From Solanum dulcamara (lineage: Eukaryota; Streptophyta; Magnoliopsida; Solanales; Solanaceae), in contig NC_077247.1 of assembly GCF_947179165.1 (NCBI RefSeq), positions 48,280,935 to 48,344,934 of the forward strand: a DNA stretch of 64,000 nt, in the 5' to 3' direction. Position 1 is the first letter of the stretch. Each line of letters opens with the position of its first letter. The notes beneath the pieces are model-generated. The model worked only from the letters and a program-made list of their open reading frames with translations. It was not told where the DNA came from and made no database searches. The position numbers and the translations under genes are program-made. Positions 61,787 to 64,000 of the stretch are shown one piece after another.

Positions 61787-63985
61787 TTAATGTCAATATT
61801 GATAAACGACTAAAGATAATCTAAGATGAATATCAATTTGCTGCATTTGGTCAAATTGAATGAGATATAATATTGGAATAATAAAAAATTGAATGAGAAA
61901 TAATGGTTCATTGAAGGAGGGAATATATTTGTAATGATAATGACTAAAAATTAATGGTAGGATTTGCTATAGATCGTTAGAGCTAATCAAGGCTAGGCAT
62001 TCATCACAATAAATCTATTACTCTAATTTGCAATAAAATTATGACTAATATGAATCCTTCCTTTTGAGATATTACATTTTTTTTTCAATAGGAAATTAGG
62101 AACTAGCTATGTGGTTTAACCCCCCAAAAAAAAAGACAGAAAAGCTAAAGTCTTCCCTAAATTTGTAGCTTTTTATATAGTGAACAGTTAAACTATCTCT
62201 TGTCTTATGTACCCCTGAAATTTGTTTATTCAACTATCGCGTACACCTGCAACGTATAAATTTTTTAATCGTGTATATATTCGCATGACACGCTGAAAAT
62301 ACAATCAATGTAAATATCCACATAGATAAATAATACCCCACCTTCTTTAATATTTATTCTCTTTCAAAAGCTTTTAATTTAATTCCTTAGTTCACACAAA
62401 TCAACCAATTACCCAATCGTCTCTCTTTTACCCAAATGATCTCTCCAAATAATCACTTTTAAGATGTCTAATAGTCTAAGTTAAGCGTAGATTAATTTTG
62501 AATGTTTTTAGCTTAGCTATTTGAATGTTTTCTCCTTAGATAGTACAATCACTAAATTAGGATGAAGCTTTTACTCAATTCGGATGGATTTTTCTTCGAT
62601 CCCACCTAAAAAATTTAGTAAGTAAATAATTATCCACTCTCTTATATGTATTTTTGTTTGTTTCCTCAAATAATCTTGATCAGTTGTAGTCTAATTACAT
62701 CTGCAATTGTTATTTGATCATGAAATTCTCACAATTGAAGAACATCCACGTGCACAAACAACCCTATAATTACAATTCATAAATTCATCAATGGCAATTT
62801 TAGAGAGATGAAGAAGAAAGAAATTATAGGCGGAAAAAAAGAACAAATAATGGCAAAGAGAGAGATCTCAGAAATTTGAAAGTGATGGAGGAGAAGAGTT
62901 TTGGGAGAATAAATATGAAGAGAGAAATATTTTGAGAAGAGGAAAAAATAAAAATAAATGGAAATTTTAATGGTTTTTACCATTGAAGTCATCAGATGAG
63001 GCAAAAAATTTACTCTCTCACGCGTCTAGCAGAGCTTGTAGTTAATTTCTATGCCTACGACACAGGTGTATGCGATAGTTGAATATCACAATATATTTGG
63101 ATCTCTTTTACTATAAGTTCAATATTATAATTAGTTTGTGATAATAATTCGTGTTACACCCTTGCATACCGGTAAAAAACACTTAATGGACTAAAATCTA
63201 AAGGCAGCTCAGAATAATTATTTCTTTAATTGGAAATTTTTGTATATAATTATTTTATATTTGAAACCTAGTGACCGACTAATCTAGATTTAGTTTGGAC
63301 AATTTGATATGTTCTAAAAGTATTGTCAACACGTAAAATCCAACCAAGTGGTTACTAATTAAAGTCAATGAAGAGAAATTAGGCAAACGCAAGATTCATA
63401 AAGCCAATTTTCACATGATAAATTCCTGGAATTATAAGACAAGAATTAGGTAAGGAATCTTCATCTTCAAAATGATGTAAGTCTTCTGACCAATGAAGCT
63501 ATATCATCTTTCAAATTTAGACAATATCATTATATCAATGTGCTTGATTACTAACTATATGATTAGTGCTATTTCAATATTGAGTTAAAGCATTCATTTT
63601 AAATTAGCAATTAAGAACGTACTAATTAGGTGCTCATTGTCTTGGCTGAAAATCCTCTAGGTGTAAGTTATTGATAGTAAATGAATGCAGGTACTTGGCG
63701 CAACTTGGGATATCAATGATCAAATGTAACGCAAGGGTGCAAAATAACATGCTAGCTAAGAACTATTTACTTTGTTCACTTTTTACTTGTCTAGTTTGAA
63801 TTTTACATGTCTCTCAAAAAATAATAATGGATATGAGTATTTTATTACAATATTAATGTTAATTGATGTTTATTTTTAAGTTTCGAGAAATAATTTGAAG
63901 AATAAGTAATTAAGTAATTAAGGGTAAAGTATCGCCTAGTATACCAAGAACATAATATAGATAATGTTCTAAACCTAAACACTTT
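61787..63985. other. Gene-free intergenic DNA at the right end
   Basis: No gene, RNA gene or well-defined repeat was recognised. The frame at 62777-63004 (minus) is Phe/Ile/Ser-rich and lacks known motifs. The sequence is AT-rich throughout. Confidence 0.55.
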
Positions 63986-64000
63986 CACTATTAGAAACAA
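63986..64000. mobile_element. Possible CACTA transposon terminus cut by the window end
   Basis: The last 15 bases, CACTATTAGAAACAA, match the CACTA-type terminus CACTACTAGAAACAA seen at 12735 with one difference. If real, the element extends to the right beyond the window. Confidence 0.45.

Noticed and set aside
1..64000. tRNA, rRNA or other structural RNA genes
   Set aside because: I looked for B-box-like GGTTCGAATCC motifs with paired arms and for rRNA landmarks and found none convincing; a tRNAscan or Rfam search would be needed to be sure.

Overview
This is nuclear DNA from a flowering plant, most likely a member of the nightshade family (Solanaceae). It is AT-rich, its genes are split by many short introns, and the conserved proteins match land-plant families. 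Degraded repeats whose 3' ends look like the nightshade TS-type SINE / RTE-LINE tail occur several times, which is the main pointer to the family. No database search was possible; assignments come from reading the translated exons and from remembered family features.

Layout. (1) 1749-7783 (+): the last 17 coding exons of splicing factor SF3b subunit 2 (SF3B2/SAP145). The N-terminus is not resolved and probably lies mostly upstream of the window. (2) 7784-14636: intergenic, with small repeats, two old SINE/LINE-tail copies and a 269-bp CACTA-like element. (3) 14637-15503 (+): an intronless Dof zinc-finger transcription factor. (4) 17777-20494 (-): a three-exon gene for a small four-pass DUF1218 membrane protein (Fb34 / MODIFYING WALL LIGNIN type). 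(5) 22128-46572 (-): a complete MOR1/GEM1 gene (XMAP215/ch-TOG microtubule polymerase). I reconstructed 54 coding exons totalling 6,090 nt, exactly 2,030 codons with the stop, so a 2,029-residue protein. Its introns carry several MITEs, two SINE copies, a nested tandem duplication and two copies of a small LTR-like repeat. (6) 49774-55970 (-): a decayed Ty1/copia retrotransposon with both LTRs. (7) 55971-64000: gene-free repeat-rich DNA with a roughly 2-kb element bounded by long inverted repeats, a roughly 1.1-kb PIF/Harbinger-like element and, at the last bases, what looks like the terminus of a CACTA transposon.

The genes are unrelated in function (pre-mRNA splicing, transcription control, cell-wall/membrane protein, microtubule dynamics) and form no operon-like or clustered pathway. 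The most unusual observation is in MOR1: four of its 53 coding introns appear to need a GC instead of a GT 5' splice site to keep the conserved protein in frame. I did not find a convincing new multi-gene system.
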